In this document: piece by piece, positions 43,086 through 52,316 of the stretch
Layout: every line of letters begins with the position of its first letter
How positions within the stretch are numbered: position 1 is the stretch's first letter
Assembly: GCA_023663685.1 (NCBI GenBank)
Contig: JAMPHB010000002.1
Span: forward strand, 1-64,000
Length of the DNA: 64,000 nt
Direction of reading: 5' to 3'
From: Blautia sp.
GTDB lineage: Bacteria; Bacillota; Clostridia; Lachnospirales; Lachnospiraceae
Translations under genes and position numbers: made by a program
Notes under the pieces: model-generated
The model's input: only the letters and a program-made list of their open reading frames with translations
Told to the model about the DNA's origin: nothing
The model's database searches: none

Positions 43086-43460
43086 CTACTTTTTGGCGTC
43101 CTTTTTGCTCTCCTTCTTCGACTCCTCTGCTGCCGCAGAAGCCGACTCCGGCTTCTCCACCTCCGAGATTGCCGACTTCTGCATCGGAATCCTGCAGTTG
43201 CGGTTGTTGCCAAATTCCACGATCACCGTGTCCTCCACAACGTCAATGATCGTACCGTAAAAGCCCGCGATCGTCAGCACGGTATCCCCCACCGCTACCT
43301 CCGAGAGCATCAGATCCTTTTTCTTCTGCTCCTTCTTCTGGGGGCGGATCATCATAAAATAAAACAGTCCAAAAATGACCACACACCAGAGAATGAGTCC
43401 GAACATCCCCCCTCCGGCCGCGCCGGCTGCCGCACTGCTTTCTGCTAAAATTGAAATCAT
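43086..43460 (-). CDS. yajC: Preprotein translocase subunit YajC
   Basis: A 124-residue membrane protein with one N-terminal membrane segment (MFGLILWCVVIFGLFYFMMI), then RPQKKEQKKKDLMLSEVAVGDTVLTIAGFYG, the conserved YajC core. The tail of about 35 residues is rich in Ala, Glu, Ser and Lys. YajC associates with SecDF. It follows tgt, an order seen widely in bacteria (queA-tgt-yajC), and ends at a terminator. Confidence 0.94.
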   Translation of the reverse strand: MISILAESSAAAGAAGGGMFGLILWCVVIFGLFYFMMIRPQKKEQKKKDLMLSEVAVGDTVLTIAGFYGTIIDVVEDTVIVEFGNNRNCRIPMQKSAISEVEKPESASAAAEESKKESKKDAKK

Positions 43461-43553
43461 TCCTCTATCCTCCTAAATAAAATCATTAGACCCATTTTAC
43501 ACAAAATCCCTTAGGAGGGCAAGCCTTTTGTATAAATTTAGACTTTTTTCATT

Positions 43554-44705
43554 TCATTTTGCGCCCTTTTCTCCCATCTGCCCCAGTCCATAGAGCTTTT
43601 CTTCCTTGTAGGAATGAAAAACTCCGGCGTCCAGCGCGTCCCTGATTTCCTCCATCATCGTATTGTAAAAATACAGATTGTGCAGCACGCACAGCCGCAG
43701 CCCCAGCATCTCCTTCGCTTTCAAAAGGTGGCGGATATAGGCTCTGCCATAGGTGCGGCAGGCCGGGCACATGCAGCCCTCTTCGATGGGACGCATATCC
43801 CTCTCGTATTGCTTATTGAAAAGATTCAGCCTGCCCTGATTTGTATATACATGGCCGTGACGGCCGTTTCTGCTGGGATACACACAGTCAAAGAAGTCCA
43901 CGCCCCGCTCCACGGCCTCCAGAATATTGGCCGGAGTCCCCACGCCCATGAGGTAAGTGGGTCTGTCCACCGGAAGATGGGGCACTGTCTCGTCTAAGAT
44001 GTGATACATCTGCTCGTGGCTTTCCCCCACCGCAAGGCCGCCCAGCGCATAGCCGTCCAGTTCCAGCTCCGCGATACGCCGGGCATGGTCGATGCGGATA
44101 TCCGGAAATATGGCTCCCTGATTGATCCCGAACAAAAGCTGCTCTCTATTGACCGTGCCGGGAAGCGCGTTCAGCTTATCCAGCTGCGCCTTACAGCGCA
44201 AAAGCCAGCGGTAAGTGCGGTTCACGGAGTCCGTGACATAGCTTCTGTCCGCCAGCGCATCCGGGCACTCGTCAAACGCCATGGCGATGGTAGAGCCCAG
44301 ATTGGACTGGATCTGTATACTCTCCTCCGGCCCCATGAAAATCTTCGCCCCGTCAATGTGGGAGTGGAAATACACTCCCTCCTCCCGGATTTTGCGGAGC
44401 CCCGCCAGCGAGAACACCTGGAAACCGCCGGAGTCTGTGAGGATCGGCCTGTCCCAGACCATAAAGCGGTGCAGGCCTCCCAGCTCGCGGATCAGCGCAT
44501 CCCCGGTTCGCACATGCAGATGGTAGGTATTGGAGAGCTGCACCTGACAGCCGATCTCCTTTAGATCCTCCGTGGACACCGCGCCCTTGATGGCTCCGAC
44601 CGTGCCCACGTTCATAAACACCGGCGTCTGGATATCGCCGTGCACCGTGTGAAAGATTCCCCGCTTGGCACGGCCCTCTTGTCTCAGCAATTCATAAACA
44701 GCCAT
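43554..44705 (-). CDS. tgt: Queuine tRNA-ribosyltransferase
   Basis: A 383-residue tRNA-guanine transglycosylase that puts the queuosine precursor at tRNA position 34. It has DSGGFQVFSL with the first catalytic Asp, the second in VDFFDCVYPSRNGRHG, and the zinc site CMCPACRTYGRAYIRHL with a later His. It lies nine bases after the GH13 gene, an unusual partner, and is followed after 93 bases by yajC. Confidence 0.95.
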   Translation of the reverse strand: MAVYELLRQEGRAKRGIFHTVHGDIQTPVFMNVGTVGAIKGAVSTEDLKEIGCQVQLSNTYHLHVRTGDALIRELGGLHRFMVWDRPILTDSGGFQVFSLAGLRKIREEGVYFHSHIDGAKIFMGPEESIQIQSNLGSTIAMAFDECPDALADRSYVTDSVNRTYRWLLRCKAQLDKLNALPGTVNREQLLFGINQGAIFPDIRIDHARRIAELELDGYALGGLAVGESHEQMYHILDETVPHLPVDRPTYLMGVGTPANILEAVERGVDFFDCVYPSRNGRHGHVYTNQGRLNLFNKQYERDMRPIEEGCMCPACRTYGRAYIRHLLKAKEMLGLRLCVLHNLYFYNTMMEEIRDALDAGVFHSYKEEKLYGLGQMGEKGAK

Positions 44706-44714
44706 AGCATCCCC

Positions 44715-46478
44715 TTATTTTCTCACTCTGCGGATCAGTATTCCGTTGGAGAGCAGCGTCGAGTCTATGTAGTGCCGCCCCAGGAGGATCTCCCCCTCCA
44801 TCGGAACCTCCACGTCCTCCTCACAGCAGTTGATGATCACCTCCACATAACAGTCCGGGAAATCCAGCTTCTGGAACTGGATCACCCGCTTGTAGTCCGC
44901 ATAGTCATTCGGGAAGTGGAAGTTGCGGCTCTTGAGCAGCGGCTCCTTCCTGCGCAGGTCAATCAGTGTAGAAATAATCTGCATCCGCTCCGCATATTTT
45001 CCCGCCTCAATATCCGCCCACGGCATACAGCGCCTGCAGTCCGGATCATAGCTACCCTCCATGGCGACCTCCGTACCGTAGAAGAGGCAGGGGCTTCCCG
45101 GCATGGCAAAAAGCACCGCAATCTGGGCAAAATACTCATCCAGATTCTTCACATCCGAGCGCAGGCGCTTCGTGTCATGGGAATCCAGAAGATTGAACAG
45201 CACGTCATTTGTCTGCTGCATATAGCTGGTATAGCAGCGGTTGATCGTGAACTCAAAATCCTCGTTGGTCAGGCTCTTGTCAATCCAGAAATCCTTGATG
45301 CTCTGTCCCAGCGGATAATTCATCACCGCGTCGAACTCATCTCCGCGCAGCCACGGGAGCGCATTGTGCCAGATCTCCCCGAGAATATAAATCTCCGGGT
45401 TAATCTCCTTGAGCCTGAAATGCAGCTCCTTGCAGAAGCGGTGGCTCACCTCGTTGGCCACGTCAAGCCGCAGGCCGTCAATCCCGTAGTTCTCCACCCA
45501 GTTGGCGCAGATGTCGATCAGGTACTTGCGCACCGCCGGATGATTCGTGTTCAGCTTCGGCATATCATCAAAAAAGGCAAAGGTATAATACTGTTTCTTT
45601 TTTGCCGCGCCGCCCTCCGCCTCAATGGGCCAGCAATTGATCATAAACCATTCGTAATACTCCGACTCCGGTCCTTTTTCCAGCACGTCCTGCCACGGCC
45701 CAAAGTAGTAGCCGCAATGGTTGAACACGCCGTCCAGCATCACCCGGATTCCCCGCTTGTGCGCCTCGGACACCAGCGTCATAAAGACCTTCTCATCGCC
45801 GAAGCGGGGGTCTATTTTTGTATAATCCGTCGTGTCGTATTTGTGGTTGGAGGGGGACTCGTTGATGGGCGTTAAGTAAATCCCGTTGATTCCCAGCTCC
45901 TGCAGATAGTCCAGCTTACTGATGATCCCCGCAAAATCACCGCCGAAGCATTCCCCGTTCGTGACGCTTCCATGCTCCCTCCAGGGCACGACGTCCTCCG
46001 GGTCAATGGAGTGATCCCCGTTGCAGAAGCGGTCGGGAAAAATCTGATACCACACCGTATCGTTGACCCACCGCGGCGTCCGGGGCACGTCCGAGGGATT
46101 CATCCACGGGAACACAAAGCACTGGCGGCTCCTTCCCTCCAGATGCATCTGCTCCTCCGTCACAAAACCGTCCTCGAAATAGAGCCATGTCTCGGTCTCC
46201 GTCCTAAGCTCAAAATAGTATTTGAGACGCTTGTACTCCGGTTTCACCGTCGTTGTCCACCAGAGCTGGTTTTTCAGCCTCTTCTTGTAAACAATTGGCT
46301 CCTTCTCGCCGTCCCAGTCCTCTCCTCCCCCGAGGATTCCCGCAGCAAAGGGATCTCCCAGTATAATACTCACATATTTGACGTCATAGCCGGTCTTAAT
46401 ATTGATGATCAGCTCGTCCTCGCTCAGCGGATAACAGTAATTGTCACTGGCCTGATGGTATACCCCGTTAAATTCCAT
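44715..46478 (-). CDS. Intracellular GH13 neopullulanase/maltogenic amylase-like enzyme
   Basis: A 587-residue glycoside hydrolase. The N-terminal 110 residues look like the CBM34 domain of neopullulanase-type enzymes, and the barrel follows (VWYQIFPDRFCNGD). Catalytic residues: nucleophile Asp in DGLRLDVANE, acid/base Glu in EIYILGEIWH, and stabilising Asp in LLDSHDTKR. There is no signal peptide, so it acts on imported maltodextrins. It begins two bases after the GGDEF/EAL gene and nine bases before tgt. GH13_20 is my assignment; the exact specificity is unclear. Confidence 0.9.
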   Translation of the reverse strand: MEFNGVYHQASDNYCYPLSEDELIINIKTGYDVKYVSIILGDPFAAGILGGGEDWDGEKEPIVYKKRLKNQLWWTTTVKPEYKRLKYYFELRTETETWLYFEDGFVTEEQMHLEGRSRQCFVFPWMNPSDVPRTPRWVNDTVWYQIFPDRFCNGDHSIDPEDVVPWREHGSVTNGECFGGDFAGIISKLDYLQELGINGIYLTPINESPSNHKYDTTDYTKIDPRFGDEKVFMTLVSEAHKRGIRVMLDGVFNHCGYYFGPWQDVLEKGPESEYYEWFMINCWPIEAEGGAAKKKQYYTFAFFDDMPKLNTNHPAVRKYLIDICANWVENYGIDGLRLDVANEVSHRFCKELHFRLKEINPEIYILGEIWHNALPWLRGDEFDAVMNYPLGQSIKDFWIDKSLTNEDFEFTINRCYTSYMQQTNDVLFNLLDSHDTKRLRSDVKNLDEYFAQIAVLFAMPGSPCLFYGTEVAMEGSYDPDCRRCMPWADIEAGKYAERMQIISTLIDLRRKEPLLKSRNFHFPNDYADYKRVIQFQKLDFPDCYVEVIINCCEEDVEVPMEGEILLGRHYIDSTLLSNGILIRRVRK

Positions 46479-46480
46479 GC

Positions 46481-48712
46481 CTATTTCTCCTTTCCTTCTC
46501 TCATCAGCGGCTCAAATTCAGAGGCGTGCATCGGTTTGGCAAACAGAAAGCCCTGAATATCATCGCATTTCATTTTCTGCAAATATACAAGCTGGGAGGA
46601 GCTTTCCACGCCCTCCGCAGTGATGTGCATCCCCAGCTGCTGCCCCATATGAATGACATGGGACAAAAGCGTCTCTCCGTCCTTTTCCCCGATGTGGTCG
46701 ATTAAGCTTTTATCCAGCTTAAGCGTGTCAAAGCACTTCATGTTCAGCGTGGAGAGTGAGGAGTATCCTGTGCCGAAATCGTCCATGAGTATACGGATAC
46801 CGATCTCGCGGAAGCGTTCCAAAAGCTCGGACAGCTTCGCCTTTCCCTCCACAGCGCTCTCCGTCACCTCGATCTGCACATAGGAGGTGTCCAGCCCGTA
46901 GCCCGCAAGAATCTCCTTGTACTTTTCCACGATATCCGCATAGAACAGCGAAGCGCGGCTCAGATTGACCGACACCGGGTAGATCTGCTTCCCGCTGTCC
47001 AGCCACGCCTTCTGCTGCCTGCATACCTCCCGGAACATGTACTCGTCCAGCCGGACGATCATGCCGTTCTCCTCCAGAAGCGGAATAAAGCGCCCCGGCG
47101 GAATCATGCTGCCGTCTTCCTTTCTCCAGCGCACCAGCGCCTCGCTGCCCACGATCTGCCCCGTGTCCGTGCTGTACTTTGGCTGAAACCAGACCTCAAA
47201 GGCGTGGCTGCTCAGCGCCTCCTCGAAATTATCCTCGATCTGTCTGTCCATCCTGCGCTTTTGCTGATCCGCCTCGTCGTAAAAGGCGTAGTGCTCCTTG
47301 TTGCTCTTCTTTGCGACCTCCCTTGCCACCTGCGCCCGCTCAAAGGATGACTCAGCACTCTTCGTCCCGTCCATGCGGTAGATTCCATAGCGCGCACGCA
47401 CGCCCCACACCTGCACCGTTGCCGCAAGCTGGTTCATCTGCTCGGAGAGTTTCTCCATCCGCTCCACCAGAAGGGTATCGCTGATTGCCGTCAAAAACAG
47501 GGCGAACTCATCTCCCTCCACCCTGCAGAAGAGCTCCTCGCTCCCCGCCGTATCGTGCAGGATGCGCCACGTCTCCTTCAATATGGCATCCCCCGTCTCC
47601 TTGCCTGCGGCCACATTGATATTGTTAAAATTCATAATATCCATGGCAATGAGATAGCCCTGCCGGCTCCTTCTTCCGTTCAGCTCCCCGCAGAATTTTG
47701 CAAAGTTGGCGCCCCCCGTCAGGGGATCCACATAGGCAAGCCTTCGCATCTGCTCCCGCTGCTTCCTGGAAAAAAGAATCATAAGAGCCACACCGCAGAG
47801 GATACAAAAGGCCACGCCTGCGCCCATCAGATACAGATGCCCCAGCACCGGCGTAAGGCGGCTCTGCAGATAAGCTGCGGGCACGATTGTAAAGACATAC
47901 CAGTTGACGTCCCCGTCCATCAGCTCCACGGGCGTACAGTAATAGTAGCTCTCCTGCGAAAGATATAATGTCCCGCTGCAGGACTGCCCTTTTTGCATCG
48001 ATGCCTGCATCTCTTCCACGCTCCCGGCGTTTTTGTCATCCTTTTCCAACACATCGGCAAAGATATTGGAGGAGAGAGCCAGCAGGCCGTTCTCCGTGGA
48101 CACCATGATCTGCCCCTCCTCGTTGACGGCACAGCTGTAGCCCTGCCCCTCAAAGCTGTCAATCCGCAGGGAATCATTGAAGCTCTCCGAATCGTAGGTC
48201 ATGCCAAACACGCCGTCAATATTCCCCGCCGCATCGTACATGGGAACGCTCATAATATTGATGAGCCCGTGCTCCTCGTCCATGGCGTCCTCTAAAATCT
48301 CCGTGACGGTGCCAAGCCCCTGCATCCCTCTCTGGTAAAATTCCCGGTAGGACAGATCCGTCGTCACCCCGTCCGTCGAGTGCGTCATGCCGTCCGCCGT
48401 GCAGAAGGCGATTCTCTTAAGACCGTACTCCTCCACAAAGACATCAAAATCCGCGACTGCCTCCTCACGGTTTTCCTGCATCTCCTCCAGTTCTGCCGCA
48501 AGCGTCTTTACCAGAAGATAGTTCGCATGAACCTGATTGCGCAGCGCCATCACATTCTGATTGGCCACATCCTCCAGATTCTGGTTCAGCTGCTCCTCCA
48601 GTTCACCCACCACCCGGTAGGAGCACATGAGCACCACCAGAAGAATTGCCGCCAGCACAAGAAATACGGTGCCGAAAAGTTTGAAGCTTTTTATCTTACT
48701 CTCATTCCCCAT
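46481..48712 (-). CDS. Membrane Cache-GGDEF-EAL c-di-GMP phosphodiesterase
   Basis: A 743-residue protein: a membrane segment at about 10-35, an outer Cache-like sensory domain, a second segment near 280-300, then GGDEF and EAL domains. The GGDEF motif is altered to EGDEF (FCRVEGDEFALFL), so cyclase activity is doubtful. The EAL domain looks active: GSEALVRW, VSVNLSRASLF, QIEVTES, ILMDDFGTGYSSL, LKLDKSLI, ITAEGVES and the Q in DIQGFLFAKP are all present. It therefore probably breaks down c-di-GMP in response to an outside signal. ATG 48712 is favoured over GTG 48721. Confidence 0.88.
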   Translation of the reverse strand: MGNESKIKSFKLFGTVFLVLAAILLVVLMCSYRVVGELEEQLNQNLEDVANQNVMALRNQVHANYLLVKTLAAELEEMQENREEAVADFDVFVEEYGLKRIAFCTADGMTHSTDGVTTDLSYREFYQRGMQGLGTVTEILEDAMDEEHGLINIMSVPMYDAAGNIDGVFGMTYDSESFNDSLRIDSFEGQGYSCAVNEEGQIMVSTENGLLALSSNIFADVLEKDDKNAGSVEEMQASMQKGQSCSGTLYLSQESYYYCTPVELMDGDVNWYVFTIVPAAYLQSRLTPVLGHLYLMGAGVAFCILCGVALMILFSRKQREQMRRLAYVDPLTGGANFAKFCGELNGRRSRQGYLIAMDIMNFNNINVAAGKETGDAILKETWRILHDTAGSEELFCRVEGDEFALFLTAISDTLLVERMEKLSEQMNQLAATVQVWGVRARYGIYRMDGTKSAESSFERAQVAREVAKKSNKEHYAFYDEADQQKRRMDRQIEDNFEEALSSHAFEVWFQPKYSTDTGQIVGSEALVRWRKEDGSMIPPGRFIPLLEENGMIVRLDEYMFREVCRQQKAWLDSGKQIYPVSVNLSRASLFYADIVEKYKEILAGYGLDTSYVQIEVTESAVEGKAKLSELLERFREIGIRILMDDFGTGYSSLSTLNMKCFDTLKLDKSLIDHIGEKDGETLLSHVIHMGQQLGMHITAEGVESSSQLVYLQKMKCDDIQGFLFAKPMHASEFEPLMREGKEK

Positions 48713-48797
48713 ATATCTCACCCGCCATCCAAAATTTATCTGGAACTGTCTACACCTTTATTATTTAAATATAACATAAGATTTCCCCCCATTCAAC

Positions 48798-48826
48798 TTG
48801 CGATTTTAAGAACTATTGGGTAAAAT
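48798..48826 (+). promoter_or_regulatory. Sigma-A promoter of aroC
   Basis: TTGCGA (48798-48803), 17 bases, TAAAAT (48821-48826). Transcription should start only about 20 bases before the ATG at 48852, leaving a very short leader with a GTGAGG ribosome site. Confidence 0.8.
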
Positions 48827-48851
48827 AGAAAGAAAAAAGTGAGGTTGAGCC

Positions 48852-49958
48852 ATGTCAGCAGGATCTACATACGGAAACATATTCAGAATTACCACCTGGG
48901 GGGAATCCCACGGAAAGGGCTTAGGCGTTGTGGTGGACGGCTGCCCGGCGAATCTTCCGCTGTGCGAGGCGGATATCCAGGCTTTTCTCAACCGCCGCAG
49001 ACCCGGCCAGTCCTCCTTCTCCACCCCAAGAAGCGAGGCAGACGCCGTAACCATTCTCTCCGGCACATTTGAGGGCAGGACTACCGGAACCCCGATCTCC
49101 CTCATGGTTGAGAACAAGGATCAGAAATCCAAAGACTACAGCGGGCTTGCCGACTGCTACCGCCCGGGGCACGCGGATTTCTGTTTCGACCAGAAATACG
49201 GCTTTCGGGATTACCGGGGCGGCGGCCGCTCCTCCGGCAGGGAGACCATCGGACGGGTCGCCGGGGGTGCTATCGCGGCGAAGGTGCTCTCTGCGATGGG
49301 CATTCAGCTGCTGACCTACACCAAATCCATCGGTCCCTTCTCCATCGACCTCTCCCGCTTTAATGCGGAGGAGATCTGGCGCAACGCTCTTTTCATGCCG
49401 GATGCGACCACCGCGAAGGCGGCATCCGACTATCTGAAAAAGTGTATGCAGGAGACCAACTCCGCCGGGGGCGTCTGCGAATGTGTCGTGACCGGACTTC
49501 CGGCCGGTCTTGGCGACCCGGTCTTTGAGAAACTCGATGCCAATCTCGCAAAGGCAGTCTTCTCCATCGGCGCTGTCAAGGGCTTCGAGATCGGCGACGG
49601 CTTTGAGACCGCCTTTGCCACGGGTCTTTCCAACAACGACAGCTTTTACAGCGAGGACGGCCACATCAAAAAGCGCACCAACCACTCCGGCGGCATCCTG
49701 GGCGGCATCTCCGACGGCTCTCCCCTCGTGCTCAGAGCCGCCTTTAAACCCACGCCCTCGATTGCCAGCGAGCAGCAGACTGTCGGGCGGGACGGAAAGG
49801 AGGTCTCCCTCCGCATACGGGGACGCCACGACCCCGTCATTGTCCCGAGAGCCGTGGTCGTGGTGGAGTCCATGACCGCCATCACCCTTCTGGACGCCCT
49901 GCTCGCCAACATGTCGGCACGGATGGAGGGAATTCTGGACTTTTACCGAAGAAGCTAA
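48852..49958 (+). CDS. aroC: Chorismate synthase
   Basis: A 368-residue FMN-dependent enzyme that makes chorismate from EPSP. The signature TWGESHGKGLGVVVDG begins near residue 14, and the second one DYRGGGRSSGRETIGRVAGGA is near 119; HSGGILGGISDG and RHDP are conserved too. It is alone on the plus strand, with no other aro gene close. It converges on the U32 gene and shares bases with its stop codon. Confidence 0.95.
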   Translation: MSAGSTYGNIFRITTWGESHGKGLGVVVDGCPANLPLCEADIQAFLNRRRPGQSSFSTPRSEADAVTILSGTFEGRTTGTPISLMVENKDQKSKDYSGLADCYRPGHADFCFDQKYGFRDYRGGGRSSGRETIGRVAGGAIAAKVLSAMGIQLLTYTKSIGPFSIDLSRFNAEEIWRNALFMPDATTAKAASDYLKKCMQETNSAGGVCECVVTGLPAGLGDPVFEKLDANLAKAVFSIGAVKGFEIGDGFETAFATGLSNNDSFYSEDGHIKKRTNHSGGILGGISDGSPLVLRAAFKPTPSIASEQQTVGRDGKEVSLRIRGRHDPVIVPRAVVVVESMTAITLLDALLANMSARMEGILDFYRRS

Positions 49959-51187
49959 GCCTCCCGCCGCCTTAAAATATCGTACTCTGCAGGCTCTGCC
50001 CCCATATCCACATAGAAAATCTGTCTGGGATGGGGGCAGCTCTCCATGGGAGTCCCCTCCCCGTCCTCCATGGCAAGGACTGTCACTGTCAGGTTTCTGC
50101 CATCGGGCTTCATCACCTCAATCTCCTCTCCCACCGAGAATTTATTCCGCTGCTCAATCCGGTACATTCCCTTCTCATTCTTTGCGCCCACAAGTCCCAG
50201 ATAGGTATAGCCCTTCTCATAGGTATTGTTGTCGTAGATCTGCGCCTCCTCCGAGGGCTTCCCGTAGAAAAATCCGGTAGTAAACTGCCGGTAGGTGCAC
50301 GCCCGTATCTGCTCCAGATACCACGGCATGTTCGCCTCGTATTTTTCCGGCGAATCCAGATAATCGTCGATTGCCCGGCGGTAGGTTCTCGCCACCGTCG
50401 CCACATACAGCGCCGTCTTCATGCGCCCCTCAATCTTGAAGCTGTCGATGCCCGCCTCCATCAGATCCGGGATATGTGCAAGCATACACAGATCCTTCGA
50501 GTTAAAAATATAGGTGCCCCGTTCATTCTCATACACCGGAAAATATTCGCCGGGTCTTGTCTCCTCCACCACCGCATACTTCCAGCGGCAGGGATGCGTG
50601 CAGGCGCCGTGGTTGGCGTCCCTCCCCGTGAAATAATTGGACAGCAGGCAGCGGCCGGAGTAGGAGATGCACATCGCACCGTGGATAAAAGTCTCGATTT
50701 CCAGTTCCTCCGGGATATGGCTTCGAATCTCCCTGATCTCCGCAAGGGAGAGCTCCCGCGCGGACACCACGCGCTTTGCCCCCAGCCCGTGCCAGAACAG
50801 ATAGGTTCCGTAGTTCGTGTTGTTGGCCTGCGTGCTGATGTGCCGTTCTATCTCCGGGCAGACCTCCCCGGCAATCGTAAAGACCGCCGGGTCTGAGATA
50901 ATCAGCGCATCCGGCCTTTGTGCAAGCGTATTCAGCTCCATAAAATACTCCCGGACGCCTGCAAGATCGCTGTTGTGCGCCAGAATATTGGCGGTCACAT
51001 ACACCCGGACATTTCTCGCGTGGGCGAAGGCGATGCCCTCCCCCAGCTCCTCCATTGTAAAATTTTTCGCCTTTGCCCGCAGGCCGAAGGCCTCCCCGCC
51101 GACATACACCGCATCCGCGCCGTAGATCACGGCTACCTTAAGCACCTCCAGGCTTCCGGCCGGCACTAACAGCTCCACCCTGCGCAT
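49955..51187 (-). CDS. trhP: U32 family tRNA hydroxylation protein (TrhP/YrrO type)
   Basis: A 410-residue protein of peptidase family U32, with the usual start ELLVPAGSLEVLKVAVIYGADAVYVGG. Four Cys for an Fe-S cluster are seen in GAMCISYSGRCLLSNY and ACTHPCRWKY. In Bacillus and E. coli such proteins make 5-hydroxyuridine at wobble position 34 of tRNA. The next gene upstream is trmR, which methylates that hydroxyl, in the Bacillus yrrM-yrrN-yrrO order. Only one U32 gene is seen here, where Bacillus has two. Its stop codon overlaps that of aroC. Confidence 0.88.
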   Translation of the reverse strand: MRRVELLVPAGSLEVLKVAVIYGADAVYVGGEAFGLRAKAKNFTMEELGEGIAFAHARNVRVYVTANILAHNSDLAGVREYFMELNTLAQRPDALIISDPAVFTIAGEVCPEIERHISTQANNTNYGTYLFWHGLGAKRVVSARELSLAEIREIRSHIPEELEIETFIHGAMCISYSGRCLLSNYFTGRDANHGACTHPCRWKYAVVEETRPGEYFPVYENERGTYIFNSKDLCMLAHIPDLMEAGIDSFKIEGRMKTALYVATVARTYRRAIDDYLDSPEKYEANMPWYLEQIRACTYRQFTTGFFYGKPSEEAQIYDNNTYEKGYTYLGLVGAKNEKGMYRIEQRNKFSVGEEIEVMKPDGRNLTVTVLAMEDGEGTPMESCPHPRQIFYVDMGAEPAEYDILRRREA

Positions 51188-51188
51188 A

Positions 51189-51839
51189 CTACACCTCTTT
51201 TACTTTCTCGCTGACCGTTATCCCGTCACCCACAGGAAGCACTGCGGTCACCAGCGCCCCGTGGTGTGTCAGTGTATATAGGTACTCCCGCATCCGCTTA
51301 TAGATGGTGCGGTTGCGCCTTGTCACCACATAGTGCGACTCTATGATATCCCCGTCCTGCAGCACATTGTCGGACACCAGCGTACCCCCGCAGCGCAGGA
51401 GCCTTAAAACTTCCGGCAGAAAATGGATGTACTGTCCCTTCGCCGCATCCATAAAAATCATGTCAAAGGAGCCCTCCAGGGTCTTAAGCAGCTCCGCCGC
51501 ATCCCCCTGCAAAAGTGTAATCTGCTCCTGTCTGCCTGCCCGCCTGAAATTCTCCCGGGCGATGGGGATGCGCTTCTCATAGTTTTCTATCGTCACAATT
51601 TCGCAGGGCACAGGGTCATACTCCGCCATCAAAAGTGCGGAAAAGCCCACCGCCGTCCCGACCTCCAAAATCCTTTCGGGACGCTTTACGGCAAGAAGCC
51701 ATTTTAAAAAGCTCTGTGTCTCTTTGCGAATAATCGGCACATAAGAGTCCAGAGCTTCCCGTTCAATGGTATCCAGCAGCTTCGTATTTCCAGAGTCCAG
51801 CGAATTGATATATGTTACCAGACGTTCATCGACAATCAT
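51189..51839 (-). CDS. trmR: tRNA 5-hydroxyuridine methyltransferase (class-I O-methyltransferase)
   Basis: A 216-residue SAM-dependent O-methyltransferase: ILEVGTAVGFSALLMAEY is the SAM loop, FMDAAKGQY the catalytic Asp region, and SDNVLQDGDIIE the metal-binding segment. The order mltG-like, trmR, U32 matches yrrL-yrrM-yrrN/O of Bacillus, where TrmR makes 5-methoxyuridine in tRNA. It is one base from the U32 gene and overlaps the mltG-like gene by four bases. Confidence 0.88.
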   Translation of the reverse strand: MIVDERLVTYINSLDSGNTKLLDTIEREALDSYVPIIRKETQSFLKWLLAVKRPERILEVGTAVGFSALLMAEYDPVPCEIVTIENYEKRIPIARENFRRAGRQEQITLLQGDAAELLKTLEGSFDMIFMDAAKGQYIHFLPEVLRLLRCGGTLVSDNVLQDGDIIESHYVVTRRNRTIYKRMREYLYTLTHHGALVTAVLPVGDGITVSEKVKEV

Positions 51840-52294
51840 GTTTCCTCCCCGCCTGTCTCCCCGTCTTCCGTGGGAAGCGCCAGGCCATCCTCTGTCTCTG
51901 TCGCCTCTTCTGCAGACTCTGTCCCGGTCTCCGGCTCCGGGGACATGGCAACGATCAGATCCTTAGGCTCCATGGAGGTGTTCAGCGTATAGACGCCGGG
52001 CTGGATTGCCTCCCGGTAACCGGACAGCATAAGCTGCACATAAAACAGCTTACTGTCCCTCACCAGCCCCTTTTCCTCCATAAGCTCAGAGATCTCCCGG
52101 CTGGAGGTATCCTCCTTTACCTGCACCAGCACATCTTTGCCGGGAGCCTCCTCCATGGCGGGCTCCGTATACAGACGGTATCCGTAATCGTAGCCCAGCG
52201 CACACAGCTTTACCGCCCCGTAGATTACCAGAAGCATAACCATGATGGAAAAAGCGACCTTTATAAATGAAAATAAAAGCTTGTTGACATCCAT
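51836..52294 (-). CDS. MltG-like protein with membrane helix and LysM-like region only
   Basis: A 152-residue protein with one N-terminal membrane helix (IKVAFSIMVMLLVIYGAVKL) and a region like the LysM-like domain of MltG (VQVKEDTSSREISELMEEKG through YREAIQPGVYTLNTSM). The lytic transglycosylase domain, which normally adds over 200 residues with the catalytic Glu, is absent; a Glu/Thr-rich tail of 40 residues follows instead. The position before trmR equals yrrL (mltG) in Bacillus, so it is a trimmed MltG. It cannot cut glycan strands and may bind the cell-wall machinery. Confidence 0.75.
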   Translation of the reverse strand: MDVNKLLFSFIKVAFSIMVMLLVIYGAVKLCALGYDYGYRLYTEPAMEEAPGKDVLVQVKEDTSSREISELMEEKGLVRDSKLFYVQLMLSGYREAIQPGVYTLNTSMEPKDLIVAMSPEPETGTESAEEATETEDGLALPTEDGETGGEET

Positions 52295-52316
52295 AGCCTC
52301 ACCTCACGCCTTTGCG

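Noticed and set aside
48921..49829. Minus-strand open frame of about 300 codons inside aroC
   Set aside because: aroC is certain on the other strand with promoter and signature motifs; the antisense frame has no ribosome site and no recognisable domain.
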